From Pseudodesulfovibrio alkaliphilus (lineage in GTDB: Bacteria; Desulfobacterota; Desulfovibrionia; Desulfovibrionales; Desulfovibrionaceae), in NCBI RefSeq assembly GCF_009729555.1, contig NZ_WODC01000009.1, forward strand, positions 62,001 through 126,000: DNA of 64,000 nucleotides, in the 5' to 3' direction. The position numbers were made by a program, and so were the translations under genes. Positions 53,198 to 63,946 of this stretch are shown one piece after another (position 1 is the stretch's first letter; the number at the start of each line of letters is the position of its first letter). The notes under the pieces were generated by a model. The model ran no database searches. It was not told where the DNA came from and saw only the letters and a list, made by a program, of their open reading frames with translations.

Positions 53198-54055
53198 CTA
53201 CGCGCCAACGTGGAGCTTGTACGCCTCCAGGGTGTTGACCATCAGTTGAGCGATGGTCATGGGCCCGACGCCGCCGGGCACCGGGGTCATGGCATGGACC
53301 TTGTCCTTGAGGCCCTCGAAATCACAGTCTCCGGCCAGGCCCTCGTCAGTGCGGTTGATGCCCACATCCACCACCACGGCACCCTCCTTGACCATATCCG
53401 CCGTGACAAACCCCGGTACGCCGATGGCCGCGAACACGAAATCCGCCTCGCGGCACTCGGCCTTGAGGTCGGCCGTGCGCGAGTGGCACAGGGTCACGGT
53501 GGCGTTGGCACAGGGGCCGCTTTGCGAGAGCATCATGGCCAGCGGCTTGCCCACGATGTTGGAGCGGCCGATGACCACGGCCTTCTTGCAGGCCGGATCA
53601 AGATTGTAGCGCTTGAGCAGGGTGATCACTCCGGCCGGGGTGCAGGGCCTGAACCCGGGCAGCCCCAAACTGAGCTTGCCCACGTTGACCGGGTGGAAAC
53701 CGTCCACGTCCTTGTTCGGGTCGATGAGGTCGAGGATGCGCTGGCTGTCGAGTCCCTTGGGCAGGGGCAGCTGAACCAGGATGCCGTCCACGTTCACGTC
53801 GCGGTTGAGTTGCTGGATCAGCCCCTCAAGCTCAAGCTGGGAGGCATTCTCCAGGCGATGCGGCATGGAGACGATGCCGCAGTCCTCGCAGGCCCGCTCC
53901 TTGTTGCGCACATACACCTGGCTGGCCGGATCGTTGCCCACCAGGACCACCGCCAGTCCGGGCCTGCGCCCGAATCTGGCCGCGAGACTGGTCACTTCCT
54001 CTTTGATCTCGGCCCGGATGGTGGCCGCCGTCGCCTTGCCGTCGAGTAGAATCAT
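53198..54055 (-). CDS. folD: Methylenetetrahydrofolate dehydrogenase/cyclohydrolase
   Basis: A 285-residue bifunctional enzyme of one-carbon metabolism: NADP-linked dehydrogenase and cyclohydrolase acting on tetrahydrofolate. I start at the ATG at 54055, behind GGAGG. The catalytic Lys lies in [17 protein letters not shown] near residue 55, and the signature [24 protein letters not shown] stretch and [16 protein letters not shown] follow, then [13 protein letters not shown] and [16 protein letters not shown]. Length is typical. In anaerobes it feeds formate and methyl-branch chemistry. A terminator follows it. Confidence 0.95.
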   Translation of the reverse strand: MILLDGKATAATIRAEIKEEVTSLAARFGRRPGLAVVLVGNDPASQVYVRNKERACEDCGIVSMPHRLENASQLELEGLIQQLNRDVNVDGILVQLPLPKGLDSQRILDLIDPNKDVDGFHPVNVGKLSLGLPGFRPCTPAGVITLLKRYNLDPACKKAVVIGRSNIVGKPLAMMLSQSGPCANATVTLCHSRTADLKAECREADFVFAAIGVPGFVTADMVKEGAVVVDVGINRTDEGLAGDCDFEGLKDKVHAMTPVPGGVGPMTIAQLMVNTLEAYKLHVGA

Positions 54056-54116
54056 GATTGTCGCCTCCGGCGAGTAAAAAGCCCGCTCGGCACGGACTTG
54101 CGTGGTATCCGGGCCG

Positions 54117-54144
54117 CCGCGCCGGGAGTCTCCCCCCGGCGCGG
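54117..54144 (-). terminator. Hairpin between eno and folD
   Basis: CCGCGCCGGG and CCCGGCGCGG form a perfect 10-base stem with an 8-base loop, 67 bases past the eno stop. No T tract follows, so it could be a terminator for eno or a stabilising stem. Confidence 0.5.
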
Positions 54145-54210
54145 CCCATCCCATGATCTTGACAAATGGTGGCGCGGTCCTGACATCGCTGTCGCGGCCG
54201 CGCCGTATCC

Positions 54211-55653
<1,443 letters not shown>

Positions 55654-55901
55654 TCAACGACTCTTTATGCTGATTGGAAAAATCCGTGTTCGCCGTTATC
55701 CTGTGAAGGATAGACCAAATCCGCCCGATGCTCAATCGGATATACCGGAGCCCACCGGGTGCGCAGTTATAATTCGTGCCCGCCCCGCCGCCGCGGCCCG
55801 GCAAGACGGACTCTGTCGCGCCGACCTGCCATTGCTACGGTTGTGCCCCGCTCCCAATCAGGGTAGGAAAGGCAGAGTCCGAAAACCTCAGGAGGTGCGA
55901 C

Positions 55902-56489
55902 ATGTCCGTGAAGAAGATACTGATGCTGGTCGGTGATTTTGTCGAGGATTACGAGGTGATGGTCCCGTTCCAGATGCTGCTCATGGTCGGGCACGAGGTC
56001 CATGCCGTGTGCCCGGGCAAGAAGGCGGGCGAGACCGTGGCCACGGCCATTCACGACTTCGAGGGCCACCAGACCTACAGCGAGAAGCCCGGCCACAACT
56101 TTCTGCTCAACGCCGACTTCGAGTCCGTGGACCCGGCCGCCTACGACGGGCTGGTCATCCCCGGCGGGCGCGCCCCGGAATACATCCGCCTCAACGAGCG
56201 GGTGCTTGAGATCGTGCGCCACTTCGCCAAGGCGGGCAAGCCCATCGCCGCCGTGTGCCACGGCCCACAAGTGCTGGTGGCCGCAGGCGTGGTCCAGGGC
56301 AAATCCTGCACGGCCTATCCTGCGGTGCGGCCCGATCTGGAGGTAGGCGGGGCCACCTGGGTCAACACCAACGAGACCTTCAGCAACGCCCATGTGGACG
56401 GGAATCTCGTCACCTCCCCGGCCTGGCCCTCCCACCCGGCCCTGATCCGCGAGTTCCTCAGGCTGCTGGGTACCACGATCAACCCTTAG
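55902..56489 (+). CDS. DJ-1/PfpI family protein
   Basis: A 195-residue class I glutamine-amidotransferase-like protein. The nucleophile elbow is [14 protein letters not shown] with Cys near residue 122, and [20 protein letters not shown] is the typical preceding turn with an acidic partner. The opening [20 protein letters not shown] is common to DJ-1/YhbO/PfpI proteins, which act in glyoxal or protein-glycation repair or as proteases. AGGAGG stands before the ATG. The gene is bracketed by copies A and B of the repeat element, both in the same orientation. Confidence 0.9.
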   Translation: MSVKKILMLVGDFVEDYEVMVPFQMLLMVGHEVHAVCPGKKAGETVATAIHDFEGHQTYSEKPGHNFLLNADFESVDPAAYDGLVIPGGRAPEYIRLNERVLEIVRHFAKAGKPIAAVCHGPQVLVAAGVVQGKSCTAYPAVRPDLEVGGATWVNTNETFSNAHVDGNLVTSPAWPSHPALIREFLRLLGTTINP

Positions 56490-56490
56490 C

Positions 56491-56644
56491 AGGCTGTTGA
56501 AAAACGGCGATCTGCTGTCGTTAAGTGGCTGTAGGCGAGTCTTCGAGCCGTACAGAAAACTTATTCAAAAAGGTCACAAATCCGCAGGACAGCGGATTTG
56601 TGACCTTTTTTCGCGCCTAGCATCTCACCATTTTTGAACAGCCT
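56491..56644 (+). repeat. Copy B of the inverted-repeat-ended element
   Basis: It begins AGGCTGTTGAAAAACGGCGA one base after the DJ-1 stop and ends TCACCATTTTTGAACAGCCT. The length is 154 bases. Unlike copy A it has a 19-base perfect hairpin inside. The ends match copies A and C. Confidence 0.78.
56567..56610. terminator. Bidirectional intrinsic terminator inside repeat copy B
   Basis: AAAAAGGTCACAAATCCGC and its exact complement flank the loop AGGACA and end in a T run on each strand. A 19-base perfect stem with T tracts both ways would end transcription from the DJ-1 side and from the opposite side. Confidence 0.92.
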
Positions 56645-56771
56645 AAGATGGTGCTGTTTCGACTCTCGGCTTGGCGCTCCTGTTGCGGCGCTTTCCGGCA
56701 ACGATGCCGACCACCAGGCCGGAGTTTGCATTGACCGCGCACCGTGCTATGGGTCGGGCAAAGGAGTCGCC

Positions 56772-57518
56772 ATGAGCAATGACGCGCTGGCAAACGCCGC
56801 CCGCATCCTGGGGAAGGCCCGCTGCGCCGTGGCCTTTACCGGCGCGGGCATCTCCGTGGAATCGGGCATCCCGCCCTTTCGCGGTCCGGGGGGAGTATGG
56901 TCGAAATACGACCCGGAAAAGTTCGAGAAGGGGTATTTCAAGCGCCATCCGCAGGAGGTCTGGCCCCTGCTCAAGACCATCTTTTTCGACACCCTGGCCC
57001 GGGCGCGGCCCAATGCGGCGCACCTCGCCCTGGCCGAGCTGGAGACGGCCGGCCTCCTGGCCGGGGTCATCACCCAGAACATCGACGGCCTGCATCAGGC
57101 CGCCGGAAGCCGCACGGTCCATGAATACCACGGCTCCACCCGGCGCATGCAGTGCCTCTCCTGCCGGGCCTTCTTCGACTCCGCATCCATCGCCCTTGAC
57201 CGCCTACCCCCGCCCTGCCCGGCCTGCGGCGGCACGCTCAAGCCGGATTTCGTCTTCTTTTCCGAGCCCATCCCCTTTGAGGTCCACCGGGCGGCCACGG
57301 AACTGGCCCAGGCCAGCGACCTCTGCCTCATCGTAGGCACCGGGGGCGAGGTCATGCCCGCGGGCCGCATACCCCACCTGATCAAGAACTCAGGCGGCAC
57401 CGTCATCGAGATCAACCTCCACGAAACCCGCTACTCCTACGGCTTCAGCGACATCTTCCTCCAGGGCAAGGCCGGAACCCTGCTCCCGGAGCTGACGGAC
57501 AAGGCGCTGGAAAAGTAA
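56772..57518 (+). CDS. cobB: Sir2-family NAD-dependent protein deacylase
   Basis: A 248-residue sirtuin. I start at the ATG at 56772, behind AAAGGAG. NAD binding: FTGAGISVESGIPPFRGPGG near residue 24 and TQNIDGLHQAAGS near residue 102. The catalytic His is in EYHGSTRRMQC near residue 120. Four zinc Cys lie in CLSC (about 130) and CPAC (about 151). The end has IVGTGGEVMPAGRIPHLIKN and VIEINLHETRYSYGF. In bacteria such enzymes remove acyl groups from lysines of metabolic enzymes. It follows repeat copy B by about 130 bases. Confidence 0.93.
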   Translation: MSNDALANAARILGKARCAVAFTGAGISVESGIPPFRGPGGVWSKYDPEKFEKGYFKRHPQEVWPLLKTIFFDTLARARPNAAHLALAELETAGLLAGVITQNIDGLHQAAGSRTVHEYHGSTRRMQCLSCRAFFDSASIALDRLPPPCPACGGTLKPDFVFFSEPIPFEVHRAATELAQASDLCLIVGTGGEVMPAGRIPHLIKNSGGTVIEINLHETRYSYGFSDIFLQGKAGTLLPELTDKALEK

Positions 57519-58000
57519 GGGGGCGGGCGGTGCCAGGTGGATACGACCTCTGTGCACTCCACGAACCACTCCAATGAGCACCTTCTGTTTTGCCAAAAGC
57601 CGCACCTCTGTTTGCGCCGTCCAGCCATCCTTTCTGCCTGCTTCGGCAGAAACTCTTTGTTCTCCGGTTTCGAGGACAGCTACACCCCGCAACCTGCCTA
57701 AAATATCTTGCTAAAGATATATTTCTTCTGTAAGCGCTCTCTGTCATTATTGCGTTCTGTCTAATCCGTGTTCCGTTGTCGGTTCGGGAGCGGCAATGCG
57801 GGGCGAATCGGCAGGAAGGGGCCATGGCAATTTCCTCTTCCCGCAGGTGCATTGACGAAGAAGAAGGCGCCCCTGGCCTTCGTTGTGAACGGGCAGGTCT
57901 GTCTGGCCGGAACAGGTTGGGAGGGTTGAAAGACCAACTCGTCGTATATTGTCCGCCTCTCGCATAAAGCGCACCCATCTCAGCCCCCCCCCGCAGACCT
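57519..58000. other. Intergenic region with hairpin and AT-rich inverted repeat
   Basis: This 482-base stretch has no credible gene. TTTCTGCC-TGCTTC-GGCAGAAA (57631-57652) may be a terminator for the sirtuin gene, with CTCTTTGTTCT after it. AAATATCTT-GCT-AAAGATATATTT (57701-57724) is an inverted repeat in the most AT-rich part and may be an operator or part of a promoter for the histidine kinase gene. Confidence 0.45.
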
Positions 58001-60055
58001 ATGATGAACAGAAACCCACTGCGCCCTTTCTCCGCGCCAGGAATGAACCGAGCATTCCACCCCTTTCCGTTGCGTTTGGCGCTGCTGCTAACAGCCGCCT
58101 TTCTTTTGCTGCCGTGCTGCCGGGCAACGGCGAATGGTGGTCCGCTGGCCGAAAACGGCGTACTGGACCTGCGGCTCTTTGACCCGGCGACCATGGGCCC
58201 CGCCCGGCTGGACGGCGCGTGGGAGTTTTACTGGAATCGCCTGCTGACGCCGCAGGACTTCGTTGAAAACACCGCCCTTGCACCGTCAGGCCTGATTTCG
58301 CTGCCCGGCACATGGAAAGGAATGCTCGTAAATGGTGAAGAGCTGGGCGGAACGGGGCAGGCCACCCTGCGACTGCGGCTGCGCCTCTGGCCGGAGGCGC
58401 ACACGCTGACATTACGGCTCTTCGACATCCCCATGGCCTACCGGCTGTGGGCCAACGGCGAGTTCGTGGCGGGCAGCGGCACCGTGGGCACGGATGCAGA
58501 CAGCGAGACACCTCAGCGCTCGCTGGTATTGGCCGGCATCACCCCCAAAGGGGAGAATCTGGAACTCGTGCTCCAGATATCCAACCACCATTTTCGCGCT
58601 GGCGGCGTGCCGGAGGGGCTGCGGCTGGCTCCGCCCGGCCCTCTGGAAGCCGAGCGCGACAGAACCTGGACCTTTGCCTACTTCTTCGCCGGCTGCCTGA
58701 TGATCACAGTGCTGTACCACCTCTTTCTGTTCCATCTGGACCGGACGCAGATTTCGGCGGGCTACTTTAGCGTCTTCTGCCTGTGCCTGCTGTGCTACAG
58801 CATGACCTCCAACACGTCCTTCTGGGCCATCAACCGATTCCTTCCGGCCCTGTCGCCCCGTTGGTACGAATACATCCCCCTGTTTTTCTACATGGCCTGC
58901 GCCCCCATGCTCTTCCGGTTCTACTCCTCGCTCTACCCGCAGGTCTTCCACCCTGCCGTCCGCCATCTGGTTGACCTTCGCTTCCTGATATTCCTTGCGC
59001 TGCTGCCGACCGCGCCAGATCACCTCATTTCCCAGTACATCGCATTCAGCATATTTGTTGGGTTGGGCTGCGCCATCTATTACGTCCTGCGCCTGTCCGC
59101 CTGCGCCTGGCGCGGAATGAGCGGCGCAGGGTTGCTGCTGCTCGGCAGCGGAGTGTCCCTCCTCGCCAGCCTGAACGACGGTCTCTCCCACACCAAGCAT
59201 ATCAACACGCCCTACCTGATCAAATTCGGCATACTCTTTCTGGTTGTCACCCAGTCGCTGGCGCTGGCCAAACGCTTCAGCCATGCCTTTCTGTCCGTGG
59301 AAAAACTCTCCGAGGAGCTGGAGCACAAAAACCAGTCACTCATGGCGGAGATGGAAGACCGCAACCGGCTCGAACAGGAAGTGATCAGCATCAGCGAGGA
59401 TGAACGCAGGCGCATCAGCCACGAACTGCACGACGGCCTGTGCCAGAAGCTCACCGGAGCCCGGCTGCGCGCATCCATCCTGAACAAGCGGCTTGCCGGA
59501 ACGGACGACGCCACGACTGTAGCCAGCCTTGCTGCCTTGCTGGACGCCTCCACCGATGATGCCTACCGCACCTCACGCGGTCTCTGGCCCGTAGAACACG
59601 ACCCCGCAATGCCCGGCCCCTCGCTGGACGATCTGGTCCGACGCATCGCCAGGGATACGGGCGCAGACGTGCGGATCGAAAGGCACCGCCACTGCGGGCA
59701 ATGCACCAATTCCAACATGAGCACGCTGTACCGTATCGCCCAGGAGGCATTGACCAATGCGGCCAAACACGCACAGGCGCACACCATCCGCGTGAAGCTG
59801 CACTGCTCCGCCCAAGACGGCATCACCTTAACTGTTTGCGATGACGGCATTGGCCGCACGGCCTCCGCACGGCAGAGCTCCCGGGGGGGAGGACTCGGGC
59901 TCGGCATCATGGCCCACCGTGCCGGCGTCATCCACGCCAAGTTGACTATAGAGGACGCACCGCAGGGAGGCACCATTGTCACCTGCGCAGCCCCGTGCGA
60001 CAGGCACTCTTCCCCCACCTCCACAAGGAGAACGCTCCCCGATGTTTCTCGCTGA
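58001..60055 (+). CDS. 7TM-DISM-type membrane histidine kinase
   Basis: A 684-residue sensor kinase. Signal segment (LALLLTAAFLLLPCC), an extracytoplasmic domain of about 190 residues with jelly-roll-like sequence (DGAWEFYWNRLLTPQDF, ISLPGTWKG), about seven membrane helices (residues 225-420), a coiled coil, then a HisKA_3 domain with the phospho-His in RRRISHELHDGLCQKL near residue 475, and an ATPase domain (EALTNAAKHAQAHTIRV, CDDGIG, GGLGLGIMAHRAGVIHA). It is the NarX/DegS type that pairs with NarL-type regulators. Its end overlaps the regulator gene by 14 bases. No ribosome site is clear. Confidence 0.9.
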   Translation: MMNRNPLRPFSAPGMNRAFHPFPLRLALLLTAAFLLLPCCRATANGGPLAENGVLDLRLFDPATMGPARLDGAWEFYWNRLLTPQDFVENTALAPSGLISLPGTWKGMLVNGEELGGTGQATLRLRLRLWPEAHTLTLRLFDIPMAYRLWANGEFVAGSGTVGTDADSETPQRSLVLAGITPKGENLELVLQISNHHFRAGGVPEGLRLAPPGPLEAERDRTWTFAYFFAGCLMITVLYHLFLFHLDRTQISAGYFSVFCLCLLCYSMTSNTSFWAINRFLPALSPRWYEYIPLFFYMACAPMLFRFYSSLYPQVFHPAVRHLVDLRFLIFLALLPTAPDHLISQYIAFSIFVGLGCAIYYVLRLSACAWRGMSGAGLLLLGSGVSLLASLNDGLSHTKHINTPYLIKFGILFLVVTQSLALAKRFSHAFLSVEKLSEELEHKNQSLMAEMEDRNRLEQEVISISEDERRRISHELHDGLCQKLTGARLRASILNKRLAGTDDATTVASLAALLDASTDDAYRTSRGLWPVEHDPAMPGPSLDDLVRRIARDTGADVRIERHRHCGQCTNSNMSTLYRIAQEALTNAAKHAQAHTIRVKLHCSAQDGITLTVCDDGIGRTASARQSSRGGGLGLGIMAHRAGVIHAKLTIEDAPQGGTIVTCAAPCDRHSSPTSTRRTLPDVSR

Positions 60056-60689
60056 CCCGTTCCACACCCCCGCGAATCTTCGTTTTCTGCTCATCGACGA
60101 TCACCCAGCCGTGCGTCAGGGGCTGAACCTGCTGCTGGAGGCCAACGGCTACACGCCCGGCGTGGAGGCCGGAACCCGCGTCGACGCCAAGGCGTGCCTG
60201 GAGCAGGCCGCCTTCGACCTCGCGCTGCTGGACCTTTCGCTGGCCGACGGCAGCGGCCTGGACCTGCTCGTCGATCTGGCCGAACACGGTGTCCGCACAC
60301 TGGTCTATTCCATGCACGAAGACCCCGGCACCATCGACCGTGCGCTGCGCTGCGGTGCCAACGGCTATGTGACCAAACGCGAGCCCATAGGCGTGCTGCT
60401 GGAAGGAATAGAGGGCATTCTGCGCGGTGAATGCTTCGTGAGCGCCCACGCCAAATCAAGCCTGGAGGAAACGGCCGGCTCTCCGGCCACGGACCCGCTT
60501 TTTCTGCTCAGCGATCAGGAGCGGGTTATCTTCTCGGCCATGGCCCGCGGCGAGAGCAACACGGAGATTGCCGAAAGTCTCGGTATCAGCCCGCGGACGG
60601 TGGAGACTTATCTGACGCGGATGGTCAACAAGCTGGGGCTCTCGAACGTACGCAGTCTGCGCAAATTCGCCATCAGCGGACAGGGTTAG
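60042..60689 (+). CDS. NarL/LuxR-type response regulator
   Basis: A 215-residue regulator. Receiver domain: acidic pair in FLLIDDHPAVRQGLNLLLEA, phospho-Asp in LALLDLSLADGSGLDLL near residue 64, and Lys in NGYVTKREPIGVLLEGIEGI. C-terminal LuxR helix-turn-helix: LSDQERVIFSAMARGESNTE, then SLGISPRTVETYLTRMVNKL. I start at the ATG at 60042; AAGGAG is 11 bases upstream. It overlaps the kinase gene, so they are a cognate pair. The nearby autotransporter is a possible target. Confidence 0.92.
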   Translation: MFLADPFHTPANLRFLLIDDHPAVRQGLNLLLEANGYTPGVEAGTRVDAKACLEQAAFDLALLDLSLADGSGLDLLVDLAEHGVRTLVYSMHEDPGTIDRALRCGANGYVTKREPIGVLLEGIEGILRGECFVSAHAKSSLEETAGSPATDPLFLLSDQERVIFSAMARGESNTEIAESLGISPRTVETYLTRMVNKLGLSNVRSLRKFAISGQG

Positions 60690-61474
60690 GAGCCACCCCG
60701 GACACCCCCGCCCCAGAGACGAATCCCGCCTCAAGGAGCAGCACGAGCCGCCGCACGTCCGCATGTGCGTGGCGACATCCTCCAGTCGCTTTTCCGAGCG
60801 AACGACGGACCTGGAAATCCGGCACAAGCGCTGCGTGTCAAACGTGCCAGCCTCCAATGGCATCCGGGAGCGCGATCCGGTTGTCATGCGGAGTTTTTGA
60901 TATCTTGCCGGAAGATTCGACAACCCGTTGCCCCTAGCAGTCTCGTCGGTTTCCCATTCCCGCCCCTCATCGCTTTCCCTCCTGCTCTCCGTTTTCTTCA
61001 TCTCTTGAGCCAGCGCCGGATCACGGCGCATTGCCCCCCCCGCAGACGACAAGTCCGGCAGTCCCCGCAATGGCAAACGACACAGGCGATGAGGTCAACC
61101 TTTCATCATTGCTGTAAAATTCCCCTTGTACGTGTTTTGCCGGACAGACGGACAGCCATGAATGGATTAAGTGGGGGCAATAGTATCCATGCGCAGAGAG
61201 GTCAGGGAAAACGAACCGATCTTTAGCGTATCCCAAGGGGGTCGTCATGTCTCTGACATACTCCGTTGGTTGTCCTTTTTTCATCGACGGGCTGTTCCGC
61301 TGTCCGCCCTGTTGTTCGTTGGCTTGGAATAAAAGTGCAACGCAGACTGGGGGCTGTCCAAGCTCGAGAAAAAGGCTTTTCACGACGGACTAGAGTCGCT
61401 TCAGCGGCATGGTAAGCGCACATTTTGGATCCAAAATATAAATAGAGAAATCAAAAAAGTATCTGGAGCATTAC
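60690..61474 (+). other. Long intergenic region before the autotransporter
   Basis: These 785 bases hold no gene I can support; the ORFs present have no ribosome site, odd composition or family motif. GC falls steadily towards the right end, where bases 61420-61474 are very AT-rich and must carry the autotransporter promoter. Confidence 0.5.
61422..61437. promoter_or_regulatory. Perfect palindrome upstream of the autotransporter
   Basis: ATTTTGGATCCAAAAT is a 16-base perfect palindrome 38 bases before the start codon, followed by ATAAATA. It is well placed to be an operator, perhaps for the neighbouring response regulator or another regulator. Confidence 0.5.
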
Positions 61475-63727
61475 ATGTTTTTTTCCCAAGGACTGACTGA
61501 CACCTTGTGCAGCGCAAGGCTTTCTTCGCCGCCTCGTGTTGCCATGCTGCTTTGCGCCGTGTTTTCGCTTGGATTCATTCTCTTGTTGCCACAAAATGGC
61601 GTTGCCGCTTCCGTGACGTATAACGGGAATTACAACTATGATGTTGTGATAGGCAACCCCTTGACCGAAGACGCGACTATAAGCATTGGTGGGTCAAACA
61701 ACCTCGATGCGCATAAAGAGAACACTTTTTCATCAGACAATAGCGTGACCATCATTAGCGGGAGCGTCACTAAAGGAATATACGGTGGGTATTTTTTCGG
61801 AGAAACCACCGAGGGGGATGTGGCGTCCAGCCGCAACACAGTAACCATAGATCCTGGCGGTGCAACACCATATGCAGGAGGTATTAGTGTCCGTATACAT
61901 GGAGGATATGCTAGATCTGAACAGCCTTCGTCAATGACTGCCTCAGATAATACGGTGACTATCAACGGGGGGCAAGGGTCTTCCGCATATGGTGGCGCAG
62001 CTATAATCAAAAATCACGGCAGTTACACCGCTACGGCCTCCGGCAATAGTGTCAACTTCAACGGAGGTTCCCTAACTTATCTTAACGGCGGGGTGGCAAT
62101 TTCTGAGTATGGCGCGTCAGCTGCTGCCTCCGGCAATACCGTTGCTATCAGCGGCGGTACCGTTTGGCAAGTTTGGGGCGGGTATGCCGATGCAAACTCC
62201 GGCAGTGCAGACGCCAGAAACAATATTGTGACAATCAGCGGTGGCACTGTCGTCTGGGATGTTTGCGGCGGGGCTGCCTCTGGAGGAACCACCGGACAGG
62301 CCACACACAATACCGTGACCATCAGCGGTTCCCCGAATCTGACAGCCGCAAGCCTCTACGGGGGGGGGTGGGGCTCTGAGGTTTTCAGCGGCAACACCTT
62401 GAATGTTAAAACCTCTGGGCTGACGGCGAAAGCGATTAGCAATTTTGAGCATCTTAACTTCTACCTGCCTTCCACATTGTCTGCGGACGATACCGTGCTG
62501 ACAGTGACCGGCACGGCAGACCTGACAGGCAGCGGCGGGCGGTCTTCCGTCGTTAATGTGGGCATTGACGGCAGTTCCTCACCCCTGCTGGAAGGCGACA
62601 GCATAACGCTCATCAACGCCGGGACGTTGGTCACCAATGGCAGCCTCAACACCAGGGCGAGCGGCACGGGCATGCAGGGCGTGACCCTGGTGTACAACTT
62701 TGACCTCACAGTCGAAAACAACAAGCTGTTGGCCACGGTCTCCCCAGCCGGGGCTGCGGTGAATGAACAGTCCAAGGCACTTTCAGAGGGCTTTGTTTCC
62801 GGCCTGGGCATGGTCACGCAAGGTGCGGACGTGGTCGCCGGGCAGGGCATGGATTCTGCCGTTTCCGCGGCCAAGGCCGGGGTTGCCGGCGGTGCCGGTG
62901 CCCCTGTCGGGTTTGGTGCGGTTTCAGGCGGTTCCATGCGGTATAATTCCGGCTCGCATGTAGATATCAACAGTGTCTCCCTGATGGCCGGTCTGGCCTG
63001 GGGAGCCGACAGCTCCCTCGGCCGTCTGACTGGCGGGCCGTTTGTCGAATTCGGCAGAGGCTCGTACAATACCTACAATTCCTTCAGCGCTGCCGCTTCG
63101 GTCAAGGGAGACGGCAGCACCCGCTATGTTGGCGGCGGTGTCCTTGGCCGGGTGGATTTAGCCAATGCCGGACCCGGCAATTTCTATGTCGAAGCCTCGG
63201 GCCGGGCGGGTGGCCTGGAAAACGAATATGACTCGTACGATCTGCGCGATGCAGCCGGACGCAGCGCGGAATACGATTCGTCATCCACGTATTACGGTTG
63301 GCATTTGGGAACCGGATATGTCTGGAGCATGGCGGAGAATACCTCGCTTGACCTCTACGGCAAATACTTCTGGACGCGGCAGGAGGGCGACTCCGTCACG
63401 CTGTCTACCGGCGACAACATACGCTTCAAGGATGTGGACTCCAGCCGTGTGCGCCTCGGCTCGCGCCTCAGCCACGCGGTGAGTGAACATATCACTCCCT
63501 ACATAGGCGCGGCCTATGAGCATGAGTTCGACGGCATGGCCCGCGCCACCACCAACGGGCTCGCCATGGATGTTCCTTCCATGCGGGGCGATACCGGCAC
63601 CTGTGAGCTGGGGCTTGTGTCCGCGCCGTGGGCATCGGTGCCCTTGTCCCTGGACCTCGGCTTGCAGGGGTATGTGGGCAAACGCGAGGGCGTGACCGGC
63701 AGCTTGAAGTTCACCTATGAATTCTAG
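61475..63727 (+). CDS. Autotransporter (type Va) with beta-helix repeats
   Basis: A 750-residue autotransporter with GGAG before the ATG. The signal region is long (residues 1-45, ending LLLPQNGVAAS). The passenger (about 46-430) is built from units such as NTVTISGGTVWQVWGGYAD and NTVTINGGQGSSAYGGAA, typical of a beta-helix. A barrel of about 260 residues follows and ends in FTYEF, with a terminal Phe as in outer-membrane barrels. The passenger is AT-rich (25 G/C of 60 in 61681-61740) while the barrel is GC-rich (36 of 60 in 63361-63420). It is probably an adhesin. There is no visible protease triad in the passenger. Confidence 0.9.
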   Translation: MFFSQGLTDTLCSARLSSPPRVAMLLCAVFSLGFILLLPQNGVAASVTYNGNYNYDVVIGNPLTEDATISIGGSNNLDAHKENTFSSDNSVTIISGSVTKGIYGGYFFGETTEGDVASSRNTVTIDPGGATPYAGGISVRIHGGYARSEQPSSMTASDNTVTINGGQGSSAYGGAAIIKNHGSYTATASGNSVNFNGGSLTYLNGGVAISEYGASAAASGNTVAISGGTVWQVWGGYADANSGSADARNNIVTISGGTVVWDVCGGAASGGTTGQATHNTVTISGSPNLTAASLYGGGWGSEVFSGNTLNVKTSGLTAKAISNFEHLNFYLPSTLSADDTVLTVTGTADLTGSGGRSSVVNVGIDGSSSPLLEGDSITLINAGTLVTNGSLNTRASGTGMQGVTLVYNFDLTVENNKLLATVSPAGAAVNEQSKALSEGFVSGLGMVTQGADVVAGQGMDSAVSAAKAGVAGGAGAPVGFGAVSGGSMRYNSGSHVDINSVSLMAGLAWGADSSLGRLTGGPFVEFGRGSYNTYNSFSAAASVKGDGSTRYVGGGVLGRVDLANAGPGNFYVEASGRAGGLENEYDSYDLRDAAGRSAEYDSSSTYYGWHLGTGYVWSMAENTSLDLYGKYFWTRQEGDSVTLSTGDNIRFKDVDSSRVRLGSRLSHAVSEHITPYIGAAYEHEFDGMARATTNGLAMDVPSMRGDTGTCELGLVSAPWASVPLSLDLGLQGYVGKREGVTGSLKFTYEF

Positions 63728-63747
63728 CCGCAGGAATGCCCTGCGGC
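63727..63747 (+). terminator. Hairpin at the end of the autotransporter gene
   Basis: GCCGCAGG and CCTGCGGC form a perfect 8-base stem with a short loop, starting at the last base of the stop codon. No T tract follows. Confidence 0.5.
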
Positions 63748-63946
63748 CCGGATCAAGCCTGACGCCCCTTGTGGCCCGTCCGTAAAGCTGAATTCGTGAT
63801 TCCTCCCGGACTCCGACAACGCGCAACAGGCCATGGGCAAAAGCCCGATTGACCTGAAGCACTTGGTATCGATTTCCACGGCCAAGGCCTCACGCCTGCC
63901 ATCATCTACAGCATTGAAAGCCCCGAAGACGCGCCCGCAGCATCCA

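Noticed and set aside
57824-57967. Small ORF between the sirtuin and the kinase
   Set aside because: A ribosome-like GGAAGG is present but the product is short, with no recognisable feature and no neighbour link.
61021-61383. 120-residue minus-strand ORF in the gap before the autotransporter
   Set aside because: No ribosome site, unusual composition and no motif; probably chance, though a decayed gene cannot be excluded.
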